Assembly (NCBI RefSeq): GCF_001293645.1
Contig: NZ_LBMD01000019.1
Coordinates: 16,934 to 80,933 of the forward strand
Length of the DNA stretch: 64,000 bases
DNA from: Bacillus sp. CHD6a
GTDB lineage: Bacteria > Bacillota > Bacilli > Bacillales > Bacillaceae_I
Direction of reading: 5' to 3'
Shown here: positions 43,894 through 52,700 of the stretch, one piece after another
Numbering within the stretch: the first letter of the stretch is position 1
How the letters are laid out: each line of letters opens with the position of its first letter
Notes under the pieces: model-generated
Seen by the model: only the letters and a program-made list of their open reading frames with translations
Database searches by the model: none
Told to the model about the DNA's origin: nothing
Made by a program: the position numbers and the translations under genes

Positions 43894-45084
43894 CTAATCG
43901 TTCTCGTTGTTTTTCCCCTTGTTTTCTTTTTTCCTATCCTCTTTTTTTTCTTCCATTTGGTTTTTTCTTTCTTCTTTTTGTTCCTTATTCTTTTCTTTCC
44001 TGTCTTCTCGCTCTTCTTCTTTCTTTTCTTTCCTATCTTCTTGCTTTTCTTTTTTTATTTCTTTCTTTTCCTCTCGCGCTTGTTTCTTTTCTTCTCGTTT
44101 CTCTTCCCTTTTTTCTTTTCTATCTTCTTGTATTTCTTTTCTATCTTCTTGCTTTTGTTCTCTCTCTCTTTTCCGGTCGTCCTGTTCGTTCTTTCGATCC
44201 TCTTGTCGTTCTTGTTTCTCTAATTTTTGGTGTTCCTGCCATTCTTTACGCTCATATTTATCCGCTTCTTTTTCACTCTTCTTTATTTCTACAAAGTTTG
44301 ACGGACCATTTTTCTCTTCTTTTGCATTGGTATGCTTAATTTCAAGTGGCTTTTGGTTCAATGGGATAGTTGGTGCAGGTTGTGACTTGGACGTATCTTC
44401 CGTGTCAACCAATTCTGTTTTTTGTTCCTTTTGAATGTATTTTCCCGGAGAAATACCCTCTTTTAATGCATCCGACCGCTCTTCAATCGTAGTTTCCAAA
44501 GTGGTAATACTGACCTTATCGTCTTGAACTTTTTCCGAGATCGTCGTAATTTTATCTTGCATTAAGGTTTTCCAACTCGAATTTGTTTCATTAGATAACA
44601 CAGAAGCAATAAGTACTTCACTATTTTCCGTTAAAAAGCCCTTTTGGCGAAAAACATCAAAAATTTGTGATGATACATTGGAGATATCCTGCTTTTCCCA
44701 GTCTTTCAATTGGTTAATAATATCTTCGCCTTCTTTATTATAAGCCTCCATAGAAATAACCTTCATATCTTTGTTTATACCAAGTTCAATGCTTGGATTA
44801 ACGTCAACGGAGACGTACGCATACACTTGGTTATTTGCATATTTAGGATACAGAGTAAAAGCTAAAAGAAGGGCAGTCATAACACTAATCAAGGCCCATT
44901 TTCCGCGCAAGCCCCAAGTTAGTTTTACTTTTTTTCCGGTCTCTGCCCTATGCAAAGGAAAAAAAACGATTTCCTCACCTAAATCTACATGCCCCTTTTG
45001 TTTTCTTGACTTCAGAAACTCACCCTCAGGGGTCAGAATGGTGACATGTTCATCATGAACTTCGAGCACAATCCCTTTTTTCAC
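43894..45084 (-). CDS. rsgI: Anti-sigma factor RsgI with long charged C-terminal tail
   Basis: 396 aa, controls SigI. N-terminal RsgI domain (1-50, KKGIVLEVHDEHVTILTPEG), one membrane helix (about 62-80), then a conserved extracellular part containing YAYVSVDVNPSIELGIN. The last 125 residues are almost only Lys, Glu, Arg, Asp and Gln, with recurring (Q)EDRKE and EKREE units, predicting a long charged helix outside the cell. The start is GTG 45084, 9 bases after AGGGG, overlapping the sigI 3' end by 32 bases. In clostridia such tails carry carbohydrate-binding modules; none is present here. Confidence 0.9.
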   Translation of the reverse strand: MKKGIVLEVHDEHVTILTPEGEFLKSRKQKGHVDLGEEIVFFPLHRAETGKKVKLTWGLRGKWALISVMTALLLAFTLYPKYANNQVYAYVSVDVNPSIELGINKDMKVISMEAYNKEGEDIINQLKDWEKQDISNVSSQIFDVFRQKGFLTENSEVLIASVLSNETNSSWKTLMQDKITTISEKVQDDKVSITTLETTIEERSDALKEGISPGKYIQKEQKTELVDTEDTSKSQPAPTIPLNQKPLEIKHTNAKEEKNGPSNFVEIKKSEKEADKYERKEWQEHQKLEKQERQEDRKNEQDDRKREREQKQEDRKEIQEDRKEKREEKREEKKQAREEKKEIKKEKQEDRKEKKEEEREDRKEKNKEQKEERKNQMEEKKEDRKKENKGKNNEND

Positions 45085-45835
45085 TCGTAATCGCCCCTTT
45101 TAAATAATCTTTCAAATATATATAATCCCCCGATAATATAATGGAAACGGCAATGATGTATTTTCGGTTGCGCTCTATTGTTTTTCTGCTCACATCTACC
45201 AACCCTTCCAATTGTTTCATTGGTAACATTTTCTTTTCAAACAAATGGTTTTTCAGGTCTTGGTTTTGAACGAGTGTATATGCAACCTCAATGGCATTTT
45301 GTCTTGCATCTGAATGCTTAGGTGAGCATTCCAAAAGATCTGCAAAGCTAAGGCCAAAATCATTTAAAACCGTTTGATAATACTTTATCTCTTCTCTTCG
45401 ATGTTCTTGATCGATCTGTTTATTAAATTCTTCTACAGATAACGTAGCTTCTATTTTATTAGAAGCATAATCATCTTGATCTACTTCGTGCTCGGACATT
45501 GTCACTGTAAAGTTTTTGCTCTCTTTTCTTATATAGTCAATGACTCTTCGCTTAATGATTAGATCTGCAAAAGAAATCAAGGAGCTGCCTTTGTCTTTGG
45601 AGTATTTTTCTATCGCTTCATTAAAGGCTATCAATCCGATACTGAATTCGTCATCCGTTTCACTTATATACCTTTTACACACGGATGACACTGCTTTAGC
45701 GATAAAAGGTTTATATTTATCAATTAGATTGTTTTGTAGTTGAATATTGCCAGCTTGTATTTCCAGCACTTCATCTTCAAGAGTCTTTGTGCGTCGTTTG
45801 CCGAATTTAAAAAGTAGGCTCAGCACCGGCTTCAC
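45053..45835 (-). CDS. sigI: RNA polymerase sigma factor SigI
   Basis: 260 aa, heat- and envelope-related alternative sigma factor. Region 2 IGLIAFNEAIEKYSKDKGSS and FADLIIKRRVIDYIRKE; C-terminal HTH around MKQLEGLVDVSRKTIERNRK. The start is GTG 45835 behind AGGAGG. Operon with rsgI. No clear SigI-type promoter was found upstream. An inverted repeat pairing a GACTTTTTC-type arm with GAAAAAG lies in the leader (about 45900-45931). Confidence 0.92.
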   Translation of the reverse strand: MKPVLSLLFKFGKRRTKTLEDEVLEIQAGNIQLQNNLIDKYKPFIAKAVSSVCKRYISETDDEFSIGLIAFNEAIEKYSKDKGSSLISFADLIIKRRVIDYIRKESKNFTVTMSEHEVDQDDYASNKIEATLSVEEFNKQIDQEHRREEIKYYQTVLNDFGLSFADLLECSPKHSDARQNAIEVAYTLVQNQDLKNHLFEKKMLPMKQLEGLVDVSRKTIERNRKYIIAVSIILSGDYIYLKDYLKGAITSEKRDCARSS

Positions 45836-46307
45836 CTCTCCTCCTGCTTATCGTAAAACATATAAAAAAATAAATGATTTATAAGCATGTATTAAGAAGG
45901 AGGCTTTTTCATCCATAGAAAAAGTCACCTGTCCTATATATAAGGTGTACTTTTATCTATAAAATGTCAATGTAAAAACCTGTTAAGCCGGGACCGGTTG
46001 TAATAATAAGTTAATATAAGTAACAATATTCCATTATCAAAATATTCAAAGGTTTCTATTTTCTCTAAAAGTGAGTGTTTTCGTAACCATTCAGTCGTTT
46101 TTAGGCGTAATTTCTTGTCCTCCTTTATTGCTTTGGTCAATAATTATTGACTAGTCACTTAAATGTTACGTGAATGTTTCAATCTTTTCGGGGGAGAGAC
46201 AAAAAATAATTTTAGAATACTTCGAAATACCTACTGTTCTTCTTCCATTAGTTCTTTTGATTCGGATGCTAAAACTTTGGGTGAATGTTTTAACCCTCTG
46301 TTCCTAT
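45836..46307. other. Upstream region of sigI
   Basis: About 470 bp, A+T rich and without a convincing gene. It contains the perfect 16-bp palindrome GTCAATAATTATTGAC at 46136-46151 and the leader hairpin near 45900-45931. Confidence 0.5.
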
Positions 46308-46537
46308 GGGCAAATCGCTTCGCTTTCCTAGGGGCTGACGTGAGCCTCCTCCACTTCGCCGAAGCTTCTGAAAAAATGATAACGTGAAGTTTTTTATGAT
46401 TCCTAGCTGTTGATTGGAGTGGAAAGCGCGTAGAACCCCTCTAGAGGAAGAGAATGGTGAGAACCCGCAGGCTGCAAGCCGAGAAAGGCTCACGGACCGC
46501 CCGCAGGCAAGCGAAGCGCATGAAACGGAAAGCAACC
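46308..46537 (+). repeat. Mosaic: inverted core half, MITE left arm, type-B core
   Basis: 46308-46360 is part of an inverted core (GCTTTCCTAGGGGCTGACG). A left MITE end follows (GAAGCTTCTGAAAAAATG, from 46361), then a type-B core (GATTGGAGTGGAAAGCGCG ... GCAAGCGAAGCGCATG). No right MITE arm is present. Confidence 0.72.
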
Positions 46538-46617
46538 GTAATTTATGCATACATATCTTTTAGATAAAAAAGGGGTTTCTGCTTCTCGTATGTTGGTTCC
46601 ACCAAATTCAGATACAA

Positions 46618-47706
46618 TTATGATATATGAATGTGTTTCATTTGGTCATATTTATGTTCGTTATAGTACTTTACCATCATTTCAGCTGTTATATGGAAGG
46701 GTGGGCAGTTTATATCAGTGTCATCCAGTATATTTCTTGCTTCCCTACAGTCAAAGCTGCCTTTCCATGTGAAATAATCCAATGCTTCTCGTTCCACTTT
46801 CAGCCACTTTCTTGCTGTTGGAACACGTAGAAATGTTTTTGCCAATGGTAGCGGGATAGATCCTTTTGGTTCCCTTTTTAAGAACTTCTCCATTAAAACG
46901 GTATAGGCTTCTCTTATGGAGATAGGATTAGGGTTGGTCAAATGTAGCGTTTTCCCTTGAGCACGGTCTGAGTGGGCCAGATAGCATGTACTTTTTACAA
47001 TATAATCTATTGGGACAACATTGAACTCCGCCACTCCTTTACCCAAATGGGGAATTATTGGTGAAAAACGAAGAGATTGAAGGAAATTTAACATTAAATA
47101 AGGGCCATCGAACTTTGTTGTTTCCCCAGTTAGACTATGTCCTTTTACAATTCCTGGACGAATAATCGTGATTGGTATCTGTTCTTTTTCTTTATCCACT
47201 AATAATTCCGCTAAATATTTTGTTTCCTCGTAATGGTTTTTAAATGAAGCCTCATGTAATAATTCTGTTTCCAGAATCTTCCCTTCCCTTTTTCCAGCGA
47301 CATATGCGGTACTGAAATAGATAAACCTCTCAAGATTTGTCCATTTCTTTACCCATTCAAGCACCCGCTTTGTTCCGATGACATTCACTTGATAGGCAAT
47401 TTCTTTTTTTACTGCTAAATCATAAATCGCAGCAAGATGAAAAACATAGTTTGTTTGTTCTTTTACAAGCAGTAGATCTTCCTTACTCATATTTAAATCT
47501 GGTTGTGTAATATCCCCTTCGATAAGGTGGAATGTGGTTTTTGGAAATTGTTGTTGATAGGTTTGGATGATAGGCACAGACATGTTTTTTTGAGTTGGCA
47601 GTACTAATAAAAAAATAGTGGTGACATTCTCTTGTGTTGCAAGTAATTCACGGACCAGTTCTTGGCAAATGAATCCTGGAAATCCAGTAAAGAAGTATCC
47701 ACTCAT
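46618..47706 (-). CDS. SDR family oxidoreductase, thioester-reductase/male-sterility type
   Basis: 362 aa. Extended short-chain dehydrogenase fold: nucleotide motif TGFPGFICQELV at the N-terminus (G-x-x-G-x-x variant), FHLAAIYDL near 90, YFSTAYVAG near 129 and the active-site pair YEETKYLAE near 160. This subgroup reduces fatty-acyl or peptidyl thioesters; the substrate here is unknown and no NRPS or acyl carrier gene is nearby. AAGGGA precedes the ATG. Divergent from ku. Confidence 0.78.
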   Translation of the reverse strand: MSGYFFTGFPGFICQELVRELLATQENVTTIFLLVLPTQKNMSVPIIQTYQQQFPKTTFHLIEGDITQPDLNMSKEDLLLVKEQTNYVFHLAAIYDLAVKKEIAYQVNVIGTKRVLEWVKKWTNLERFIYFSTAYVAGKREGKILETELLHEASFKNHYEETKYLAELLVDKEKEQIPITIIRPGIVKGHSLTGETTKFDGPYLMLNFLQSLRFSPIIPHLGKGVAEFNVVPIDYIVKSTCYLAHSDRAQGKTLHLTNPNPISIREAYTVLMEKFLKREPKGSIPLPLAKTFLRVPTARKWLKVEREALDYFTWKGSFDCREARNILDDTDINCPPFHITAEMMVKYYNEHKYDQMKHIHIS

Positions 47707-47822
47707 AGTAAAACATCCCTTCCAATAATTATCATACTCATCTTTACCAATAAGGATAAACTACATTAGAGCACCTGGAAAGTGCTTTTATCAAAATATT
47801 AAGATAATTTAGGTGATACAGC

Positions 47823-48719
47823 ATGCACACAATGTGGAAAGGTTCCATTAGCTTCGGATTAGTCAACATACCGATAAAGATGTATTCTGCCACGGAAGAC
47901 AAAGACATTAAGCTAAGAACATTGCATAAGGAATGCCACAGCCCCATTAAATACGAGAAAGTCTGTCCGAATTGCGAAAAAGAAGTGGAACAGGACGACT
48001 TAGTAAAAGGGTATGAGTATGTGAAAGGGAAATATGTCATTTTGTCTGATGAAGAGTTGAAACAATTAAAAGAAGAACACGAAGACAAAAGTGTAAAAAT
48101 AATTGATTTTGTTAAGCTCGAAGACATCGACCCTATTTATTTTAATCGCTCATACTTCTTAGGACCAGGGGAGAACGGCAGTAAGGCCTATTCATTATTA
48201 AGAGAAGCTTTAGAGGATTCAAAGAAAATTGGAGTTGCAGAAATAACCATTCGTTCTAAACAACAACTCGCGATTGTCCGTGTTTATAAGGATTGTCTCG
48301 TAATGGAAACAGTACACTATCCTGATGAGGTTAGGAATGTCGCAGATGTGCCAAGCGTCCCTGAAAGAAAAGATGTGGACAAAAAAGAGCTCGATACTGC
48401 CATTACGTTAATTGATCAGTTAACTACTGAATTTGAACCTGAAAAGTACCATGATGATTACAGAGAAGCAGTGCTCCGACTGGTACAAGAAAAAATTAAT
48501 AAAGAAGAGGGAACGACGACTCCTATTGATTCAGACAAATCTAATGTAGTAGACCTAATGAGTGCATTACAAGCAAGCATTGAAAGAACGAAAGATCAGG
48601 GCGAGAAATCCGTAAAGAAAAAAAAGACGGAAACAAAAGCGGAGTTTTCAGAAAAGAAAACAGCCAGCTCCCAACCCAAAAAGCGGACAACCAGAAAAAA
48701 GAAAGCATCTAGCTCATAA
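47823..48719 (+). CDS. ku: Non-homologous end-joining protein Ku
   Basis: 298 aa homodimeric DNA-end-binding ring. Begins MHTMWKGSISFGLVNIPIKM, typical of bacterial Ku; zinc-like cysteines CHSPIKYEKVCPNCE near residue 39. The C-terminal 45 residues are rich in Lys, Ser and Thr, an extended tail of the kind linked with DNA threading. Stop is 55 bp ahead of ligD; together they form the dry-spore/stationary-phase repair pair known from Bacillus. Confidence 0.95.
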   Translation: MHTMWKGSISFGLVNIPIKMYSATEDKDIKLRTLHKECHSPIKYEKVCPNCEKEVEQDDLVKGYEYVKGKYVILSDEELKQLKEEHEDKSVKIIDFVKLEDIDPIYFNRSYFLGPGENGSKAYSLLREALEDSKKIGVAEITIRSKQQLAIVRVYKDCLVMETVHYPDEVRNVADVPSVPERKDVDKKELDTAITLIDQLTTEFEPEKYHDDYREAVLRLVQEKINKEEGTTTPIDSDKSNVVDLMSALQASIERTKDQGEKSVKKKKTETKAEFSEKKTASSQPKKRTTRKKKASSS

Positions 48720-48774
48720 GTTAGATGCTTTCTTCTAAAACATTGCTCGACTTATTAGGAAAGGAACTATTATC

Positions 48775-50613
48775 ATGATTAAACCGATGCTACCAACACT
48801 TCATCAACATCCTCCACAAGGGAAGGACTGGGTATATGAGGTCAAGTATGACGGATATCGATGTATCGCTGTCTTAGACAACCATAACATTAGTCTCCAA
48901 AGCAGAGGTGGAACGGAACTTTCAGCTTCCTTTCCAGAGATCGTCCATTTTCTAAAAGACTTAACGCTTATGGATGCCTGGAAAAGGGTGCTTCCCCTCA
49001 TAATAGACTGTGAACTTACTGTGTTAACGTCCCCACAAAAGGCGAATTTTCAAATCTTACAAAAAAGAGGTAGAAGTAAAACAAAGGATAGAATTAGCAA
49101 GCTATCGAACGAACATCCAGCCACACTTTTAGCCTTCGACCTACTAGAACTAAAAGGAGATACTCTAATCCAAAAAAAATTTACAGAACGCAAAAAAACA
49201 CTTTTCCACCTTTTTGAACAGACAGGGTTACCTCTTTCTCCAGTTGTGAAGAACGTTTCAAGACTTCAGTATGTTCCTTTCTCAAACAACTCGGAGGAAT
49301 TATGGGAGCAAATCAAATTTGAGCATGGTGAAGGACTAATTGCCAAAAAAATTAACAGTACATACTCCTTAGGAAAACGAACAACAGATTGGATAAAAGT
49401 AAAAAATTATAAAGCAGTAACATGTTTCATCACTGCTTATCAAAAAGAAAACGGTTACTTTCATATTGGTGTTTTTAAAGGGGATGAAGTGGAAGGTATT
49501 GGTCTTTTTTCACATGGACTAACATCTGAGGAGAGATCTGCACTGATTGAAGTTATCAAGCAATACAGCTACAACGAAGATGCTAAATTTGTTTATGTAA
49601 AGCCAGGTATTTGCGTTGAAATATATTATCTCGAAATTTATCAGAACCAATTAAGACACCCAGAATTTAGTCGTTTCCGCTTTGATGTAGAGGTGAAGGA
49701 GTGTTCCCTTGAAACATTATTTAAACCAACACTTCCTGCTTCTGTTCCCATCACAAACCCAGATAAGCCCCTTTGGGAAGAGCCATTGGTGACTAAACAG
49801 GCCTTTATCGATTTTCTTTCTCATTGCTCTCCTTATATGCTTCCATTTTTAAAAGACAGAGCAATGACAGTCATTCGCTTTCCGCATGGTATGTCCGGAG
49901 AAAGTTTTTATCAGAAGAATTGCCCTGATTATGCCCCTCCCTTTGTAGAGACTCATGTTGATCAAGACATTAACTTTATTTTATGCAACAATATGGAAAC
50001 CTTAATTTGGCTTGGCAATCAGCTTGCACTGGAATTTCACGTGCCCTTTCAAACTGTTCTAACAAGTGAGCCGAGTGAAATTGTATTTGACTTGGACCCT
50101 CCATCGAAAGAGCATTTTTCCATCGCAATAACAGGAGCGATAATAATGAAGGAAGTTTTTGATCAACTCGGTTTACGTTCTTTCGTAAAAACGTCAGGAA
50201 GAAAAGGGCTCCAAGTATACATCCCTTTACCTGATGGACAATTTACCTATCAAGATACCAGACAATTTACTGCATTCATTGCAAATTACTTAGTCTCCAA
50301 AGAACCTACTCTCTTTACTGTGGAACGTTTAAAAAAGCATAGAGGAAATAGAGTATATGTGGATTATGTGCAGCACGCTGAGGGCAAAACAATCATTGCC
50401 CCTTATTCGCTTAGAGGGAATGACTTGCCAACAGTTGCTACACCCTTGTATTGGAGGGAAGTAAAAGAAAGCTTGAGACCAGAAGAATTCACGTTATTCT
50501 CTGTACAAGAAAGGTTGAAAAAACTTGGTGATCCTTTTGAAGATTTCGCTACAAGTAAAACAACACAACCATTTCAAGACGTGCTATCCTCGCTAAAACA
50601 ATTGGGCCAATAG
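48775..50613 (+). CDS. ligD: ATP-dependent DNA ligase LigD (ligase plus polymerase domains)
   Basis: 612 aa, the Bacillus arrangement: ligase domain first, polymerase domain last, no phosphoesterase domain. Adenylated lysine Lys24 in EVKYDGYRC, EGLIAKKINSTY and WIKVKNY follow in order. The polymerase domain has the metal-binding FDLDPPS near residue 438 and VKTSGRKGLQVYIPL near 478. GGAAAGGA precedes the ATG. Seals ends held by Ku. Confidence 0.95.
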   Translation: MIKPMLPTLHQHPPQGKDWVYEVKYDGYRCIAVLDNHNISLQSRGGTELSASFPEIVHFLKDLTLMDAWKRVLPLIIDCELTVLTSPQKANFQILQKRGRSKTKDRISKLSNEHPATLLAFDLLELKGDTLIQKKFTERKKTLFHLFEQTGLPLSPVVKNVSRLQYVPFSNNSEELWEQIKFEHGEGLIAKKINSTYSLGKRTTDWIKVKNYKAVTCFITAYQKENGYFHIGVFKGDEVEGIGLFSHGLTSEERSALIEVIKQYSYNEDAKFVYVKPGICVEIYYLEIYQNQLRHPEFSRFRFDVEVKECSLETLFKPTLPASVPITNPDKPLWEEPLVTKQAFIDFLSHCSPYMLPFLKDRAMTVIRFPHGMSGESFYQKNCPDYAPPFVETHVDQDINFILCNNMETLIWLGNQLALEFHVPFQTVLTSEPSEIVFDLDPPSKEHFSIAITGAIIMKEVFDQLGLRSFVKTSGRKGLQVYIPLPDGQFTYQDTRQFTAFIANYLVSKEPTLFTVERLKKHRGNRVYVDYVQHAEGKTIIAPYSLRGNDLPTVATPLYWREVKESLRPEEFTLFSVQERLKKLGDPFEDFATSKTTQPFQDVLSSLKQLGQ

Positions 50614-50700
50614 GATGAAATGCTAGCTGTAGAATGCGCAAGGTATAGCAGGGAGTAATATTGGAAAGGATGGACACTAAAAAAGGAAAAGGTGATTGTC

Positions 50701-50976
50701 GTGCAAGCCTTTGCCGTGGTCCATCCCATTATAGAATTAGATGACTGCATCATTATTGAGTTTTTGGACGAAACAGAGCCAAAAGATAGCCGTAAATACC
50801 GACTATTTTTAGGAAAACGAACGATGCAAGTGTCTAAGCTGATTGTTTTCCGTCCAACACTGGAGTCTTGGCAGGATATTACATCGATGATTTCTCCCTT
50901 TTATCTGGCTTCATTAAGAACCAAACTGTTGGAACAGACCGCAGATTATATGGATAAAAAGGATGCTATTTCTTAA
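50701..50976 (+). CDS. Hypothetical protein, 91 aa
   Basis: GTG 50701 lies 6 bases after AAGGTG (an in-frame GTG at 50692 is too close). Mixed alpha/beta content with VHPIIELDDCIIIEFLDE and a C-terminal helix. No family recognised. 87 bp after ligD in the same direction; co-transcription is possible but not shown. Confidence 0.55.
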   Translation: MQAFAVVHPIIELDDCIIIEFLDETEPKDSRKYRLFLGKRTMQVSKLIVFRPTLESWQDITSMISPFYLASLRTKLLEQTADYMDKKDAIS

Positions 50977-50982
50977 TAAAGG

Positions 50983-51966
50983 TTACAAAAAATAGAGAAC
51001 AAACAGTAAGCTAGTCACACCAACAAAAACAGAAGCGATAAAACCAGCAACAAAAGGTTTCAGTCCTAGGCCGCGAATATTCTTCCACCTTACCTGAAGA
51101 CCGACCCCAGCCATGACCATTATTATTAGGAATTTCGCAATAGCTCCCATATATCCGCTAACTGCTTCTGTGATGAGACCGGTTGAATACATACCGCTCA
51201 TGAATAAAAAGCCGAAGATAAAAAACGGAATGGCCCCTTTCAAACTTTGTGTATTGTCATTTCTGCGAACCATTATAAATGAAATCGCCAGAACGAGAGG
51301 AAGAATGAACAATGTACGAACAAGTTTGACAGTTGTAGCAACATCCCCTACCTCATCTCCAAGCAAATACCCTACAGCTACTACAGATGAAGTATCATGA
51401 ATGGATGTACCTGCCCAAATCCCCATTTGCATAATGGATAACTGTAGCCATTGTCCAAGAACAGGGTATAGGAATGTTGCCAAAATATTAAAGAAGAAGA
51501 TAGTGGATATGGCATACGCAACAATGGCTTCCTTTGCCTGCACTACCCCCTTGACGACGGAAATGGCTGTTGCACCACAAATACTGGTCCCGACTCCAAT
51601 CAACAAGGCTAATATCTTGTCTATTTTCAACAGTTTACCAACCAATAAGGTTACTGCTATCCCTCCAGAAACAACTAGTACGATAACCAGAATGGATTGA
51701 GCCCCAATATCTAAAATACTGCCAAAGCTTAACGTCGCACCTAAAAGAACAATCGCTATCTTCAGCCATTTCTTCACAACAGTAGAAATTCCTATATTAT
51801 ATTTTTCATTAAGTTCAAAACTGTTACGGATGATGATTCCTATTAATAGGGCGAATAGAACTCCACCAATTGACGGGAAAAATCCACCGAGTAGTTTGGC
51901 GATTAGTGAAATCACTAGGATGAGTAATATTCCTGGAATCGTTTTGTTCATGCTTGTTTTATTCAT
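50983..51966 (-). CDS. YeiH family putative sulfate exporter
   Basis: 327 aa with about ten membrane helices. Family features: FPSIGGVLFALLIGIIIRNS, GTSICGATAISVVKGVV near residue 125, and WAGTSIHDTSSVVAVGYL near 185. Described as YeiH/PSE transporters; the substrate is not proven. AGGGG precedes the ATG. A terminator-like hairpin (52021-52051) lies just upstream in its reading direction. Confidence 0.85.
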   Translation of the reverse strand: MNKTSMNKTIPGILLILVISLIAKLLGGFFPSIGGVLFALLIGIIIRNSFELNEKYNIGISTVVKKWLKIAIVLLGATLSFGSILDIGAQSILVIVLVVSGGIAVTLLVGKLLKIDKILALLIGVGTSICGATAISVVKGVVQAKEAIVAYAISTIFFFNILATFLYPVLGQWLQLSIMQMGIWAGTSIHDTSSVVAVGYLLGDEVGDVATTVKLVRTLFILPLVLAISFIMVRRNDNTQSLKGAIPFFIFGFLFMSGMYSTGLITEAVSGYMGAIAKFLIIMVMAGVGLQVRWKNIRGLGLKPFVAGFIASVFVGVTSLLFVLYFL

Positions 51967-52020
51967 ATCCTAACCCCTAACAATCGTAAATGCACACTTC
52001 TCCTATTTTAAAGAATATAA

Positions 52021-52051
52021 AAAAGCCTGTCGAGAACTTTCGACAAGCTTA
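52021..52051 (-). terminator. Hairpin with T run upstream of yeiH
   Basis: AAGCTTGTCGA / TCGACAGGCTT on the minus strand (one imperfect pair) followed by T6. No minus-strand gene ends here, so it is either an attenuator in the yeiH leader or a barrier against read-through from the repeats. Confidence 0.6.
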
Positions 52052-52065
52052 ATATTAAATAGAAC

Positions 52066-52483
52066 TCCGCTCTGGGTTTCCCCAAAATTTCTTCGCTTTC
52101 CACGGGTCAACCTTGAGCTTCCTCACAACGCTTGAGGCCACTGAAAAACTGATAACATAAAGTTTTTTACGATTCCTAGCTGTGGATTGGAGCAAAAGGC
52201 GAGAACTCCTGAGGGAGATAGCGCTAGGTGGAGACCCCGCAGGCGTAGCCGAGGAGGCTCCACCAGGGCCCCTAGGAAAGCGAAGCCATTTGCGGAAATC
52301 CACAGCGGTGTTTAAGAAAAAAATAAAGTCATGTACTTTTCAGTGGCCTCCAACGCTTCAGGGTCTTAACATTATCCCTACTTCCCCCCAGGACACGGAA
52401 AGCTTCGGCAGCGATACATCGCCCTAAGAAAATGCGTAGCATTTTCGAGGAGTCTTCACCTTCTCTCTAATCAACAACTAGAA
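52066..52483 (-). repeat. Diverged inverted core split by MITE copy 4
   Basis: Outer pieces at 52066-52133 and 52359-52483 are a decayed inverted core. The right piece contains the inverted form of the roughly 58-bp sub-insert (AAAATGCGTAGCATTTTC). No gene in this interval. Confidence 0.65.
52134..52350 (+). mobile_element. MITE copy 4 (217 bp)
   Basis: Ends GAGGCCACTGAAAA / TTTTCAGTGGCCTC, with the perfect 8-bp direct repeat CAACGCTT at 52126-52133 and 52351-52358. Core inside in direct orientation. The cleanest copy for defining the element. Confidence 0.9.
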
Positions 52484-52700
52484 ATATAATAACTATACTT
52501 CTAATCGGTGGAAATGTTTGCACATGCCTTCTCTTCTTACATAAATTCCTTACCCTAAAAGCTAGAGTTAGTGTACCTCTAGGCTATCCGTTGAAATCTT
52601 AATAACTTCGTAGTAATATAGTTATTTATGATAGATTCGATAAACGTTCATTTGTCAATAAACTATATTAAATGCACCCACCCTAAGGAGGTTTGTGCCT

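Noticed and set aside
43907..44434. 175-codon plus-strand frame rich in Phe and Ser
   Set aside because: It is the antisense of the Lys/Glu codon-rich tail of rsgI, which automatically gives an open frame.
46163..46387. 74-codon plus-strand frame upstream of the repeats at 46.3 kb
   Set aside because: No ribosome site, ends within a core repeat, and composition is not protein-like.
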